From the IMG/VR virus record IMGVR_UViG_3300027906_000002, positions 1 to 64,000 of that record: 64,000 nt of DNA, one strand, 5' to 3'. Below are positions 50,318-57,692 of this stretch, in pieces. The translations under genes and the position numbers were made by a program. This DNA is from a virus. Positions within the stretch are counted from its first letter, which is position 1. Each line of letters begins with the position of its first letter. The notes under the pieces are model-generated. The model worked only from the letters and a program-made list of their open reading frames with translations. It made no database searches and was not told where the DNA came from.

Positions 50318-51448
50318 ATGAGTATCATAAGATTTGACGAGTTATATGGACCAGAGCAAACAGAGATGATGCTTCAGATGGATGGTCAAGACCATCTTAA
50401 TATCTTTGGAACTTTTGCTATGGGGCAATTGGGTCAGATATGTTTACCATCTGGTACAACAGGACAAAGACCAACAAGTCCTAATGTTGGTATGATAAGA
50501 ATTAATGAAACCCTACTTGCTATAGAAGTATACGATGGTGAGACATGGATACCAGTTACAAATCCTCAAGGTGGTGCAGGTACTGGTGCTACAACTGCTG
50601 TAGGTCAGCAAAAATATGGTTCAGCAGGTACATTCTCATGGACATGCCCTGATAATGTATATGATGTTTCAGTGGTATGTGTTGGAGGTGGTGGTGGTTC
50701 TACTAGAGATGAGCAAGGTGCAGGTGGAGGTGCTGGTCTTGGATGGGCAAACGGTATTCAAGTTCAACCAGGTCAGAGTTATCAAGTAGTTGTTGGAGCA
50801 AAAGGTACATCAGCATCACCAGGAAACTATGCTGGTAATGGTGGACAATCATATTTTATAGACACCAATACCATATGGGGTGGAGGTGGAGGTGGAACTG
50901 GTAGAGATAGAAATGGTTCTGCTAATAGACCAGGTTACGGAGGTCAAGGTGGAACATGGGGTGGATCAGGTGGATCTGCTCAAGGTGGAGGAGATGGTGG
51001 TAATGGAGGAGATGGTAACAGAAGTAGTTTAAGTGATACAGGACAATCTTGTGGTGGAGGTGGTGCTGCTGGATACTCAGGAAATGGAGGATATGGAGGA
51101 CACTATACTTCAGGTTGGGGTACTGGTGGTAATGGTTCTGGTGGCGGTGGATCAGGTGGATATGCTGGTTCTTCCGAATCCTATGGAGGAGGAGGTGGAG
51201 GCGTAGGTCTCAACGGTCAAGGTTCTAATGGTAATGTAAGTTCAAGTAATGGTGGTGCTGGTAATGGTGGATCAGGTGGTTCAAATGGTGGAGGAAACAC
51301 AGGTAATGACCCAGATGTTCCAGGTGGTGACTACGGTGGTGGTGCTGGATCAAACGACTCATATGGATCATATGGTGGTGTAGGTGGTGTCCGTATTATA
51401 TGGGGTCCAGATAGAGCATTTCCAAGCACTAACACCGCAGACCAATAA
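50318..51448 (+). CDS. Glycine-rich tail-fibre adhesin
   Basis: 376 residues. QICLPSGTTGQRPTSPNVGMIRIN attachment motif, YGSAGTFSWTCPDNVYDVSVVCVGGGGGS domain, then a Gly-rich region of about 200 residues (GGSGGSAQGGGDGG and similar). Little sequence shared with paralogues 48203/51475 outside the Gly motifs. Likely receptor binding. Confidence 0.65.
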   Translation: MSIIRFDELYGPEQTEMMLQMDGQDHLNIFGTFAMGQLGQICLPSGTTGQRPTSPNVGMIRINETLLAIEVYDGETWIPVTNPQGGAGTGATTAVGQQKYGSAGTFSWTCPDNVYDVSVVCVGGGGGSTRDEQGAGGGAGLGWANGIQVQPGQSYQVVVGAKGTSASPGNYAGNGGQSYFIDTNTIWGGGGGGTGRDRNGSANRPGYGGQGGTWGGSGGSAQGGGDGGNGGDGNRSSLSDTGQSCGGGGAAGYSGNGGYGGHYTSGWGTGGNGSGGGGSGGYAGSSESYGGGGGGVGLNGQGSNGNVSSSNGGAGNGGSGGSNGGGNTGNDPDVPGGDYGGGAGSNDSYGSYGGVGGVRIIWGPDRAFPSTNTADQ

Positions 51449-51451
51449 ATA
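51445..51451 (+). promoter_or_regulatory. Late-type promoter box
   Basis: ATAAATA overlapping the stop of the adhesin gene, 24 nt before the next ATG. Confidence 0.5.
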
Positions 51452-51474
51452 TAATGGAGGAATAGTATTATCCC

Positions 51475-52806
51475 ATGTCAGAATTTTCATCAAGACTCTT
51501 ATCAGCAACGACCATTAATGTAAGTGGTATGGTAACTGGTACTAAAGGAATCCAAGTTCCTTCAGTTACCACTGCTAACCGACCAAGTGGGATGACTGGA
51601 TCTCACTCTGGTGCATTGATATATGATAACGAGAAAGAAACCTTATGTGTATGGTCAGGTAGTTCTTGGATTGAGGTGGGAAGAGCAGTTGATGTGTTAC
51701 CTACATGGACTGAATCATCTAAACCATCAACTAATCTAGAAAATGGTTTGATTGGGTATAATACAGATAACGAAGAAATAGAAATATATTTTGATCCAGG
51801 CGATCCAGGAGATAATGAGGAAGAGGAGGAAGCAGGTTGGATCACACCATTTAGCGGTGGTTCTGGTGGTAAACTATTTGACTTCTCAACATTTACATTC
51901 AAATCCATTGTAGGTAGAGGAAGTCATCAAGGTCCTAATGAGAGTCAAATGACCTCAACATACGGTGGGCAACCTTGGAATGATGGTACTAATTTTGGTC
52001 AAGGAACTTATCAAGGTTATCAACTCTGGACTGTTCCTGAAAATGCTAATTATCAGATAGAAGTAGGTGGAGCAAGAGGAGGAAGAGACTATAACTATGG
52101 GTATACTGATTATTGGGGTGCTAAGGTTACAGGTACATTCTCATTAAGTAAGGGAGATCAATTAGAAATGGTAGTTGGTGTTGGTGGTAACCAATACTAT
52201 TCACCTCATGGTAATGAGGCAGGTGGAGGTGGTGGATCATTTGTTAAGAACGCTACATCAAATCAACCTTTAATTATTGCTGGTGGTGCTGGTGGATCAC
52301 CTAGTAATAACTGGGGATGGTCATGTGGAAGATCATCATCATGGGCAAACGGTCAATCTGCTGAATATAGTGGAAGACCACAATGTCATAACAACCCTTC
52401 CCAGGCAAGTCCTGGATATGGTGGAAATACTAGTGGTGGATATATGGGTGGTGCTGGTGGTGGATACTTGACTGGTGGTTCAAATGGTGGTGGTCATTGT
52501 TGTACTGCTTACGGTGGTCAAGGATTTAATCAAGGTATGGTAGGTGGAGATGGTAACTGTTGCTATGGATCAGGAAATAAAGGTGGATTTGGTGGAGGTG
52601 GTGGAGGACAACTATCTGGACCAGGTGGTGGTGGAGGATGGACTGGAGGTTGTACTTCAGGTCAATGGTCTTCTTACTCTACTGGTGGAGGTGGAGGTGG
52701 TTCATATAATGCTGGAACCAGTACCACTAATCAACAAGGTGGTAATACTTCAAACGAAGCAAGCACGTATACTGGAGACGGATATATTAAGATAACCAAA
52801 CAATAA
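51475..52806 (+). CDS. Glycine-rich tail-fibre adhesin, paralogue 2
   Basis: 443 residues. Same plan as the protein at 48203: TFKSIVGRGSHQGPNESQMTSTY, YQLWTVPENANYQIEVGGARGGRD, VVGVGGNQYYSPHGNE, CGRSSSWANGQSAEY, GGGHCCTAYGGQGFNQGMVGG, and GDGYIKITKQ at the end. N-terminal 100 residues differ more and include an acidic DPGDPGDNEEEEE stretch. A recent duplication with local divergence. Confidence 0.68.
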   Translation: MSEFSSRLLSATTINVSGMVTGTKGIQVPSVTTANRPSGMTGSHSGALIYDNEKETLCVWSGSSWIEVGRAVDVLPTWTESSKPSTNLENGLIGYNTDNEEIEIYFDPGDPGDNEEEEEAGWITPFSGGSGGKLFDFSTFTFKSIVGRGSHQGPNESQMTSTYGGQPWNDGTNFGQGTYQGYQLWTVPENANYQIEVGGARGGRDYNYGYTDYWGAKVTGTFSLSKGDQLEMVVGVGGNQYYSPHGNEAGGGGGSFVKNATSNQPLIIAGGAGGSPSNNWGWSCGRSSSWANGQSAEYSGRPQCHNNPSQASPGYGGNTSGGYMGGAGGGYLTGGSNGGGHCCTAYGGQGFNQGMVGGDGNCCYGSGNKGGFGGGGGGQLSGPGGGGGWTGGCTSGQWSSYSTGGGGGGSYNAGTSTTNQQGGNTSNEASTYTGDGYIKITKQ

Positions 52807-52849
52807 ACTGTCACATCTATAGACAAAGAGGGTAACTATCTGCTATACT
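52807..52849 (+). promoter_or_regulatory. Half early dyad with TATACT
   Basis: ACTGTCACA (52807-52815), 28 nt, TATACT (52844-52849); the left half-site is not conserved. It marks the switch from late structural genes to the early region. Confidence 0.4.
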
Positions 52850-52871
52850 AGCGAAGTATTAGAGCAGAAAG

Positions 52872-53105
52872 ATGCCCTCATTTTATTTACAATCCATTGA
52901 TGATAATGGAGCAACGACAACGAAATCATTTGAATCAAGTTATCTCGATGAGGTAGTAGAGAATATAGATGATTTTCTTAGAGGTTCTGGATTTGCCTAT
53001 GATGAGTTGCAACTTATTAAAAGTTCTACTTCTGATGAAACAACTAAGTCATTTCTAAGGGAACAGGTAAATGAGTATCGGAGAACACAGTCATCAGTTG
53101 ACTAA
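52872..53105 (+). CDS. Small hypothetical protein
   Basis: 77 residues, starting MPSFYLQSIDDNGATTTK, acidic, strand then helix pattern. Ribosome site GCAGAAAG weak. First gene of the right-hand early region. Unknown. Confidence 0.52.
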   Translation: MPSFYLQSIDDNGATTTKSFESSYLDEVVENIDDFLRGSGFAYDELQLIKSSTSDETTKSFLREQVNEYRRTQSSVD

Positions 53106-53150
53106 TCTGCATACATAAATTGTAGTCTATTAAATTGCACAGACAAACTC

Positions 53151-53330
53151 ATGGGTAAGACTTATAGGCGTGGTGGTGCTGAAAGAGGTTATTCCTCACC
53201 AGGTAAATCACTACGAGATAAGAGACAACGGGGTACAAACAGATCCGAATTTAGAGAAGGTAGTAATGACAATTATAAGAACAAAATTAAACCTAAAAAT
53301 GACTATGAGGATCAACAACAATGGACTTAG
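53151..53330 (+). CDS. Small basic hypothetical protein
   Basis: 59 residues, starting MGKTYRRGGAERGYSSPG; Arg/Lys/Gly-rich and probably disordered. Overlaps the next gene by 10 nt. Unknown; could bind nucleic acid. Confidence 0.5.
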   Translation: MGKTYRRGGAERGYSSPGKSLRDKRQRGTNRSEFREGSNDNYKNKIKPKNDYEDQQQWT

Positions 53331-53470
53331 ACAAAAATAAAATACCAGGAGTTGATGTATCAAATCAATCACCTGGTTTGTTACCTGAATCATTTTATGA
53401 TGATGATGACTTAGAGTATGATGATGCTTCACTAGATGGAGTAGAAATAGAATACACAACATCATTGTAA
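53321..53470 (+). CDS. Small acidic hypothetical protein
   Basis: 49 residues, starting MDLDKNKIPGVDVSNQ, then a DDDDLEYDDASLDG stretch; extremely acidic, opposite in charge to its overlapping neighbour. TAATGG joins it to the next gene. Possible DNA mimic, by composition only. Confidence 0.48.
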   Translation: MDLDKNKIPGVDVSNQSPGLLPESFYDDDDLEYDDASLDGVEIEYTTSL

Positions 53471-53775
53471 TGGAAGACACTAAACAGGAAAAATGGGAAC
53501 GTGGTAAGACTCTTATGCTAGAGTCTTTACATAAACCTGATGACAGATTGAGAGGATGTGCTCACAATCAAAAGTGCTATCACGAATTACTTGAAATAAG
53601 AGATCAAGTAATTGAAATGGTAAGAGGGATACCTAATCCTCATGCAGAAGCATTAGCATTTGGTAAGGTTAATTCACTTCCAAATCCTACAGTCACAACA
53701 CCTAACGGTGATATTAGTGAAACTTTAATGAGTGGAGCATTGGGTGATTATTATGCAGATAAGAGGGAGTATTAA
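53470..53775 (+). CDS. Hypothetical protein
   Basis: 101 residues, starting MEDTKQEKWERGKTLM; helical N-terminus (LRGCAHNQKCYHELLEIRDQVIEMVRG) and a Pro/Asn-rich end. Not recognised. Confidence 0.55.
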   Translation: MEDTKQEKWERGKTLMLESLHKPDDRLRGCAHNQKCYHELLEIRDQVIEMVRGIPNPHAEALAFGKVNSLPNPTVTTPNGDISETLMSGALGDYYADKREY

Positions 53776-53777
53776 TA

Positions 53778-53975
53778 ATGAATATTGATTTGCCTGAATG
53801 TATATTATTAAATGATAGTGAGAAGCAACTACTAAAGGATGCTTTCTTATCATACATGAAGGAACTAGAGATAAAGACAAAGAAAGAGAAAATGTTAACT
53901 GCTGAAGCATATCAGGAGGTTAGATATCAACTTGAGGATATGATACAGAAATTACATTTAGGGTATGGCAGTTAA
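53778..53975 (+). CDS. Small helical hypothetical protein
   Basis: 65 residues, starting MNIDLPECILLNDSEK, charged helices. Its last codons and stop lie inside the early dyad at 53964-53987. Unknown. Confidence 0.5.
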   Translation: MNIDLPECILLNDSEKQLLKDAFLSYMKELEIKTKKEKMLTAEAYQEVRYQLEDMIQKLHLGYGS

Positions 53976-54022
53976 CTAAGTGGCACATGACCTCATGTCA
54001 TCACATGGGGTTCATGTATAAT
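53964..54022 (+). promoter_or_regulatory. Early promoter with dyad (copy A)
   Basis: TATGGCAGT-N10-GCACA (53964-53987), 29 nt, TATAAT (54017-54022). A hairpin (53991-53998 with 54003-54010) lies in the spacer. The predicted +1 is the ATG at 54029. Confidence 0.7.
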
Positions 54023-54028
54023 AGTATT

Positions 54029-54637
54029 ATGAAATTACAATTCCCACCTAAACTCGTTGAGGCAGTTCATTACCTCAATCAATTAACCATTCAAGTGAGT
54101 GAATCACATGAGGATGGTAGAGTTAATAGTATTGATGATGAAGATACTATTATAGATCTTCTCATTGAAAGATATGGTGATAATGTAGAAAAACCTAAAG
54201 CAAGATGTTGGTGGGATCTTAAACTATTTGGATACCCTACTAATATTAAATCATCTAAGTTTGGAAGTGCAGCAGATAATTTCTCATCTAAAGCAGCAAT
54301 ATTATATGCACTAACTGATATTCCAGAGGAGGATGTTACATGTACATCATGGAAGAGTTTTCAAACTAAACTAAAAGAGAACTCATCACAATCAACACCA
54401 AGAGATTATTATATAATTGTACTCAATAAGGTAACTGGTGTTGTATATTTACAATCACTCAAATCATTGAGTAAACTAACATCTAATGGTAATAACCTAC
54501 CATTTCAGATTAAGTGGAGAGATAATATACATCCTGTACAAAGAGACTATTTACAATCATATGATTTTCTGGTAGAATACTACAAGGAATCAGTACGCAA
54601 GAAAATTACATCACATGATGGATTTGAAGAACTGTAA
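54029..54637 (+). CDS. Putative PD-(D/E)XK restriction-endonuclease-like protein
   Basis: 202 residues from ATG 54029, which is also the predicted transcript start (leaderless). ARCWWDLKLFGYPTNIKSSKFG has D63 followed by N72-I-K74 after 10 residues, similar to the D...x-K core of type II restriction enzymes, and E38/D39/E40-rich helix EDEDT in front. 'NIKSSKFGSAADNFSSKAAILYAL' has the look of restriction nucleases that act on short sites. It overlaps a methyltransferase gene by 23 nt, the usual layout of a restriction-modification pair. No family proven. Confidence 0.5.
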   Translation: MKLQFPPKLVEAVHYLNQLTIQVSESHEDGRVNSIDDEDTIIDLLIERYGDNVEKPKARCWWDLKLFGYPTNIKSSKFGSAADNFSSKAAILYALTDIPEEDVTCTSWKSFQTKLKENSSQSTPRDYYIIVLNKVTGVVYLQSLKSLSKLTSNGNNLPFQIKWRDNIHPVQRDYLQSYDFLVEYYKESVRKKITSHDGFEEL

Positions 54638-55391
54638 ATTACACCAAGGCGATTGTTTAGAATTAATGAAGGAGATACCAGATGAGTCTATTGACTTTAT
54701 CTGTTGTGATCCACCATACGGTACTACATCTATTAAATGGGATTCAGTCCTAGATTATAATAAATTGTGGGAACAATATGGTAGGATAATTAAACCTAAA
54801 GGTATTATATGTTTGTTTGGTTCTCAACCATTTACATCTCAATTAATATGTTCTAAGATAGATTGGTTTAGGTATGAGATTATATGGAATAAGAATAAGT
54901 GTGGATCACCAGGTCTTGCAAAGAAGAGACCAATGAAAGTGCATGAGAATATATTAATATTCTATAAAAATGCTGGTGGTACATATAATCCTCAAATGAC
55001 TAAAGGAGAACCATTTAAAAGAGTGAGTAAGAACCCAGAAGGTTATGTAGGTAAGAAGAATGACCACAATTATGGTATGAAACCACGCAAAGAGTTTGAG
55101 AATAAGGGTACAAGATATCCTAAATCAATTGTTAACATCTCTAGAGATTTTAGTGCTCAACAACAGGTACATCCAACACAGAAACCAGTACCATTAATGG
55201 AGTGGTTAATTAAAACATACTCCAATGAAGGTGAAACTGTATTAGATAATTGTATGGGTTCAGGTTCAACTGGAGTAGCAGCAATTAAATTAAATAGATC
55301 TTTCATAGGTATTGACACATCACCAGAATATGTTAGAATATCTAATGAAAGAATCGAATCAATCCCACTAGATTTAACTAAAATACTATGA
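54615..55391 (+). CDS. DNA methyltransferase, class beta (N6-adenine or N4-cytosine)
   Basis: 258 residues. Motif IV DPPY at 32-35 comes before motif I DNCMGSGSTG at 211-220, the order of class-beta amino methyltransferases. HPTQKP at 186-191 and FLFGSQPF-like motif (residues 67-74) are typical of phage and R-M enzymes. Overlaps the putative nuclease upstream by 23 nt and the next gene by 4 nt. May protect the phage genome or form an R-M pair. Confidence 0.88.
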   Translation: MMDLKNCKLHQGDCLELMKEIPDESIDFICCDPPYGTTSIKWDSVLDYNKLWEQYGRIIKPKGIICLFGSQPFTSQLICSKIDWFRYEIIWNKNKCGSPGLAKKRPMKVHENILIFYKNAGGTYNPQMTKGEPFKRVSKNPEGYVGKKNDHNYGMKPRKEFENKGTRYPKSIVNISRDFSAQQQVHPTQKPVPLMEWLIKTYSNEGETVLDNCMGSGSTGVAAIKLNRSFIGIDTSPEYVRISNERIESIPLDLTKIL

Positions 55392-56581
55392 ATACAGATA
55401 TGACTGGATTACATGAAGAATTTGGTGTAGATATACCAACAGCACCAGAGATTGATCCTAACCAATGTTTCAATGAAGAGTTATTAAAGTCTTTTAAAGA
55501 TACAATAGATCAACAACCTCATTTACATGTTAATACTATACTGGGTAGTTATGCTACAGTTGTACCAGATAGTAACAATCAAATTTATCCTCAATTAATA
55601 TGGATTGATGAGATACATGATTTAGAGTCAATTAGGAATACTATAACAGGAGAAGTGAGACCAAGAGGATGGCAAATAAGAGATGGAGAAGATGTTAACG
55701 AAGATTGTGTTAATGATTATCATCAAGATATAGTTAATAAGGAATGGGTTCCTACACACATGTGTGGTTGTGTATTTGAATTGGAAGATGGGTGGTATAG
55801 TGTATCAAGTAGAGGTGTAAAACGTAAGTATGGTGTTGCTAATTTACATCATAGATTAAAAGCAGCAGCAGAAGCAGGTGAAGATTATATTATTGCATGG
55901 GTAATAAAATTTAAAGATCTTAGATTATTAGCAGAGTGGGCATGTGCTGAAGCAAATAGGAATAAGTATACTTCTAATCCTAGAAAAGATAATGATATTG
56001 TTAGAGCAATTCAAGAGCAATTAACATGGGAGTCAGAACTTAAGATTGCATTAGATAATGCTGAAGAAGATGGAGAAGAGAAAACAAAAATAATAGTTAA
56101 CAAACTTAAATTATTTCATCTTCATGGAAATACTATCAATGGTTTAGTTAGAAAGTTAGAAAGTGTCGGTGTATTTACAGGAGATAGGAGAAGAAGAAGT
56201 GCAGAAGATATTGATAAATGGTTTGAAGATAATTTACCTAGTTGGAAGAAAACAGGTCAAAATGAATATTTAAATGACCAAGGTGTAACAGTTAAAGTTG
56301 TACAAAATATGGGTAACAATCATTTTGCAACTGCTGGTTATCTTGCAGATCAGATACTTGCTGATATCCCACATATAATAATTACTTCTGATAGTTCAGG
56401 TAAAGAAAAACTTCCAACTGATGTATTACAATACAGAAAAGGACATTTAAGTGATGCTTATAAACATATTGATAAGATGGGTGAAGTAAGAGATCTACTT
56501 AGATCAGGTAAAGCACGATTAGCAACACAATATAATCTTCCTGGATTAAATAATGAAGATACATTAATCTACATTCCATAA
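55388..56581 (+). CDS. Unknown 397-residue protein of the methyltransferase operon
   Basis: ATGA overlap with the methyltransferase. 397 residues; the middle is helical and acidic, a segment THMCGCVFELEDGWYSVSSRGVKRKYGVANLHHRLKAA resembles no domain I know. C-terminal RGLDT-free region ends NEDTLIYIP. Could be a specificity, sensor or partner protein. The next early promoter begins 1 nt after its stop. Confidence 0.6.
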   Translation: MNTDMTGLHEEFGVDIPTAPEIDPNQCFNEELLKSFKDTIDQQPHLHVNTILGSYATVVPDSNNQIYPQLIWIDEIHDLESIRNTITGEVRPRGWQIRDGEDVNEDCVNDYHQDIVNKEWVPTHMCGCVFELEDGWYSVSSRGVKRKYGVANLHHRLKAAAEAGEDYIIAWVIKFKDLRLLAEWACAEANRNKYTSNPRKDNDIVRAIQEQLTWESELKIALDNAEEDGEEKTKIIVNKLKLFHLHGNTINGLVRKLESVGVFTGDRRRRSAEDIDKWFEDNLPSWKKTGQNEYLNDQGVTVKVVQNMGNNHFATAGYLADQILADIPHIIITSDSSGKEKLPTDVLQYRKGHLSDAYKHIDKMGEVRDLLRSGKARLATQYNLPGLNNEDTLIYIP

Positions 56582-56640
56582 TGTGACACCTAACATAGTG
56601 TCACAGTAAACTACCATTTCATTCTATACTATAGTATATT
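56582..56640 (+). promoter_or_regulatory. Early promoter with dyad (copy B)
   Basis: TGTGACAC (56582-56589) and GTGTCACA (56598-56605) form a perfect 8-bp inverted repeat. TATATT (56635-56640) follows after 29 nt; +1 would be the ATG at 56647. TATACT at 56625-56630 is another -10 choice. Confidence 0.65.
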
Positions 56641-56646
56641 AACAAT

Positions 56647-56847
56647 ATGAGAAAATTCTTTTCTCCCGATCAACAAATCAAGTTGATTAAAAATGCTTTG
56701 AAAAAAGCAGAACAAGGTTCCGTTCTTTATAATGATGATGAACTCATCAAATTAAAGACATCACTTAATAAATTGCGTGATGAGAAGGAACAAACTAGGA
56801 AACTACTCAACCGAGGATTTGGTTATGACAAAGAAACTAACAGTTGA
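56647..56847 (+). CDS. Small helical hypothetical protein
   Basis: 66 residues, starting MRKFFSPDQQIKLIKN; basic coiled-coil-like (ELIKLKTSLNKLRDEKEQTRKLL). No ribosome site; ATG is at the predicted +1. Overlaps the next small gene by 23 nt. Confidence 0.55.
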   Translation: MRKFFSPDQQIKLIKNALKKAEQGSVLYNDDELIKLKTSLNKLRDEKEQTRKLLNRGFGYDKETNS

Positions 56848-56953
56848 TTACGATCAAAAGTATGACAATTGTCAGGAAAATGAGGATGATTGGGTATCAT
56901 CAGTTATAGGAACTGAAGATGATGCAATCTATGACATTCTGGATCAATTATGA
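56825..56953 (+). CDS. Small acidic hypothetical protein
   Basis: 42 residues, starting MTKKLTVDYDQKYDNC; acidic, overlaps both neighbours. Unknown. Confidence 0.45.
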   Translation: MTKKLTVDYDQKYDNCQENEDDWVSSVIGTEDDAIYDILDQL

Positions 56954-57318
56954 ATACTTGGGAAGTCACATTACAACGTGAAAATGGTATCAACAAGACA
57001 GTAATTGTTGATGATTGTATGTATGAAAGTGAAGCAGAATTGCTTGCTGAATCACAATATGGACTTCCAGTTTTAAAAGTATTATATAAAGGACAATCAG
57101 ATGTTTGGGGTATGAGTAATAAAGATGGTAATGATTACATTTGGTATGATTTACCTAGACGGAGAGCAAGAGGGGGAAAAAATGTAGATATAGATGGTCT
57201 ATTTGGAGTGATGATGATTATACCTGCACTTGCCACACTTGTTATTATTATTGAGTATTGGTTACCAATACTTATTATTACATGTGGTGTAGGTGCATTT
57301 ATGTCATTCAAGAAATAG
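56950..57318 (+). CDS. Membrane protein with two C-terminal helices
   Basis: 122 residues, starting MNTWEVTLQRENGINK. The N-terminal 75 residues form a soluble beta domain (VTLQRENG.., WEVTL) with a basic RRRARGGK stretch; two hydrophobic helices (about 83-100 and 103-117) end in MSFKK. Probably inner-membrane bound. Unknown role. Confidence 0.55.
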   Translation: MNTWEVTLQRENGINKTVIVDDCMYESEAELLAESQYGLPVLKVLYKGQSDVWGMSNKDGNDYIWYDLPRRRARGGKNVDIDGLFGVMMIIPALATLVIIIEYWLPILIITCGVGAFMSFKK

Positions 57319-57364
57319 GCATTTATATTTGTTAACTTAAGGTGTTCAATTCATCACAAATGTT

Positions 57365-57371
57365 ATAAATA
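57365..57371 (+). promoter_or_regulatory. Late-type promoter box
   Basis: ATAAATA within the 141-nt gap after 57318; that gap otherwise contains only the TTG gene's ribosome site. Confidence 0.35.
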
Positions 57372-57459
57372 ATGATAGTCACCGAAAGGTACAGTTAGGA
57401 GTAACAAGATGCACTGAAACCTCATTTATTATGAGTTTAATGTATACAAGGAGGTCTAA

Positions 57460-57624
57460 TTGTCCAACAGTTTAATTTCATTCAATCAAATGGCATTTTG
57501 GAAACATGGAACAGATGATACTTCTCAAGATGAGAAGATAGATGAGTACTTTGAATGTCTAATTGATTGCGATACAAACGACCAAAATAGTTGTAGGAGG
57601 GTATGTTCAGAGTTATTAGTTTAA
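57460..57624 (+). CDS. Small protein with TTG start
   Basis: 54 residues. TTG 57460 is preceded by AAGGAGG (57448-57454) at 5 nt, the best ribosome site in this region, which favours it over the in-frame ATG at 57490. Three to four Cys (ECLIDCD, NSCRRVC) in a short acidic protein suggest a disulphide or zinc site. Function unknown. Confidence 0.55.
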   Translation: MSNSLISFNQMAFWKHGTDDTSQDEKIDEYFECLIDCDTNDQNSCRRVCSELLV

Positions 57625-57650
57625 GGGACAATTAACAACAATTAAGTTAA

Positions 57651-57676
57651 AAGAGGGTTGCAAAACCCTCTTTTTT
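57651..57676 (+). terminator. Intrinsic terminator
   Basis: AAGAGGGTT (57651-57659), GCAA loop, AACCCTCTT and Ts to 57676. Directly followed by TATAAT. Confidence 0.88.
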
Positions 57677-57680
57677 AATG

Positions 57681-57686
57681 TATAAT
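57681..57686 (+). promoter_or_regulatory. -10 box of the second methyltransferase
   Basis: TATAAT; +1 would be the A of the ATG at 57693. No early dyad is found 29-30 nt upstream (that place is taken by the terminator). Confidence 0.55.
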
Positions 57687-57692
57687 AGGTAC

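Noticed and set aside
46963-52806. CRISPR-like or satellite repeat array
   Set aside because: The repeated GGTGG-type DNA follows codon phase and codes for Gly-rich protein; there are no evenly spaced direct repeats with unique spacers.
53110-53120. Late promoter box ACATAAAT before 53151
   Set aside because: Reads ATAAATT, lacking the last A of the box, and lies in a region otherwise served by early promoters.
57678-57692. Earlier ATG of the second methyltransferase
   Set aside because: That ATG lies immediately upstream of the TATAAT box, so it would not be on the transcript from this promoter; ATG 57693 fits the +1.
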